Positions 63,157 through 64,000 of a stretch of 64,000 bases of DNA are shown here, in pieces; position 1 is the stretch's first letter, and each line of letters begins with the position of its first letter. This DNA comes from an uncultured Lachnospiraceae bacterium (GTDB lineage Bacteria > Bacillota > Clostridia > Lachnospirales > Lachnospiraceae): assembly GCA_902793335.1 (NCBI GenBank), contig CADBCZ010000005.1, positions 62,001 to 126,000 on the forward strand, read 5' to 3'. A program made the position numbers and the translations under genes. Under the pieces are notes generated by a model. That model saw only the letters and a program-made list of their open reading frames with translations, was not told the origin of the DNA and ran no database searches.

Positions 63157-64000
63157 CTATAAGTCTTCTCTTCTATTCAACCATATTCCTGCAAGTAGAA
63201 ATAATATTATATGAGCAACCACCACTGCCACACTGATCATCAAAGTTTCATTTTTCACAGCCGGAACATCTATAAAACTGACAAAATCATAGTTCATAAA
63301 CAATGAATACTTTCCAAGAGCAAAACCTTGTTCTATCAGCTTTGCAAACAACATTTTTCCCCAAAGAGCACAGACTATTCCTGACAATACTGTCACCATC
63401 TGATTTTTAGTTAATTCAGCAACTAAAAATACTATGGCTGATACAGCAATTGCTTTGATTATTGCAAAACTCATATAAAGTATTGCTTCAACGCCAAGAG
63501 ATACCGACATCATTTTCCCAAATAAGCATATGGCTGTTCGTGATGATATACCATCAAACCCAAAGATTACTCCTCCCACCAGACATGCCATCAACATCAT
63601 AGCTATTGCAATTAGTAAAATAATTATTACCGAGGCGATATACTTTGACACATATATCTCCCACCGCTCATATGATTTTGTATATACTAGCTTATATGTT
63701 TTGTTAACATACTCTGTCATTATTATTTCTGTTGTCAACCAGATAACTATTATTATTAATACAACATTAAGAATCTGAAATGTATACGTTATAAAATCCC
63801 AGGCTGTGTTATGTTCATACGGTTCTATGTCCTCATCTATTTCATACTGAAGAATCTTATTTTTCATATCAATTTCTTCCTGAGAATACACATCCGACAT
63901 TGTCTGGTTCATTTCCATCTGAATCTTAAGCTGTTCTTTCCAATCATTAGCGTTCTCATATTGTTCTTCCAATACAGACTGCTCTTCACTCGAATCATCA
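63157..64000 (-). CDS. ABC-2-type permease, N-terminus cut by window edge
   Basis: The frame stays open to the window end, so the gene starts outside. The visible part has a charged extracytoplasmic segment rich in Glu/Gln and about six TM helices with the ABC-2 pattern TYTFQILNVVLIIIVIWLTTEIIMTEYVNKTYKLVYTKSYERWEIYVSKYIAS. It lies 20 bp upstream of the C39 exporter gene. An ATPase partner is probably encoded beyond the edge. A role in bacteriocin immunity is possible. Confidence 0.75.
   Translation of the reverse strand, partial: DDSSEEQSVLEEQYENANDWKEQLKIQMEMNQTMSDVYSQEEIDMKNKILQYEIDEDIEPYEHNTAWDFITYTFQILNVVLIIIVIWLTTEIIMTEYVNKTYKLVYTKSYERWEIYVSKYIASVIIILLIAIAMMLMACLVGGVIFGFDGISSRTAICLFGKMMSVSLGVEAILYMSFAIIKAIAVSAIVFLVAELTKNQMVTVLSGIVCALWGKMLFAKLIEQGFALGKYSLFMNYDFVSFIDVPAVKNETLMISVAVVVAHIILFLLAGIWLNRREDL

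Overview
The window is low-GC Firmicute DNA, most likely from an anaerobic gut clostridium of the Lachnospiraceae type. This rests on AGGAGG ribosome sites, the AT-rich intergenic spaces, the gene families (LarE, LuxS, DHH-CBS pyrophosphatase, HD-GYP, cohesin/dockerin, GHKL/LytTR) and surface proteins built from Big2, InlB-type and zinc-ribbon modules. No rRNA, tRNA, CRISPR array, integrase or complete insertion sequence was found.

Positions 1-14.3 kb are an accessory region. From left to right they hold a metallophosphoesterase cut by the window edge, an uncharacterised cluster around a 945-residue multi-AAA+ ATPase, an XRE regulator, two orphan genes, and then a mobilization and partition module on the minus strand: relaxase, MobC-like protein, palindromes that look like an origin of transfer, iteron-like repeats, a ribbon-helix-helix ParR-like protein, a ParM-like actin, a TnpV-like protein and ParB. 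The module abuts the 3' end of the rRNA methyltransferase gene rlmD, a known type of integration target. No recombinase is visible, so any left end and integrase lie outside the window.

Positions 14.3-34.2 kb look like core chromosome: rlmD and larE, an SPFH/zinc-ribbon pair, an MsmX-type sugar ABC ATPase, a degenerate WecG/TagA protein next to a LytR_C membrane protein, an SDR oxidoreductase, a secreted NlpC/P60 hydrolase, luxS and mtnN (the two steps from S-adenosylhomocysteine to AI-2), a two-component system, a sigma-like protein without region 4, a methyltransferase, a TPM/zinc-ribbon membrane pair, a damaged surface-protein gene and an HD-GYP protein.

Positions 34.4-43.4 kb are the most distinctive part. 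A three-gene operon encodes a membrane-anchored cohesin protein, a secreted multi-domain cohesin protein and a 1670-residue CHAP-domain cell-wall hydrolase ending in a canonical dockerin. Together they suggest a small cohesin-dockerin complex carrying a peptidoglycan hydrolase rather than glycosidases. A divergent XRE regulator faces the operon, whose promoter spacer contains a palindrome. The operon is bracketed by an apparently intact type I toxin-antitoxin locus (holin-like peptide, 34.4-34.8 kb) and by a decayed copy of the same locus (43.33-43.42 kb).

Positions 43.4-55.8 kb return to core functions: pyrophosphatase, a heterodimeric ABC exporter, a REC-GGDEF protein, a large hybrid histidine kinase, exonuclease III, a small membrane protein and a PHP phosphoesterase. 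Positions 55.8-64 kb form a peptide-signalling or bacteriocin-like locus: an ABC-2 permease (cut by the edge), a C39-peptidase ABC exporter, a CPBP-family protease, two GHKL kinase/LytTR regulator pairs, and an unannotated 19-residue Trp-rich micropeptide gene preceded by a tandem LytTR-type binding site.
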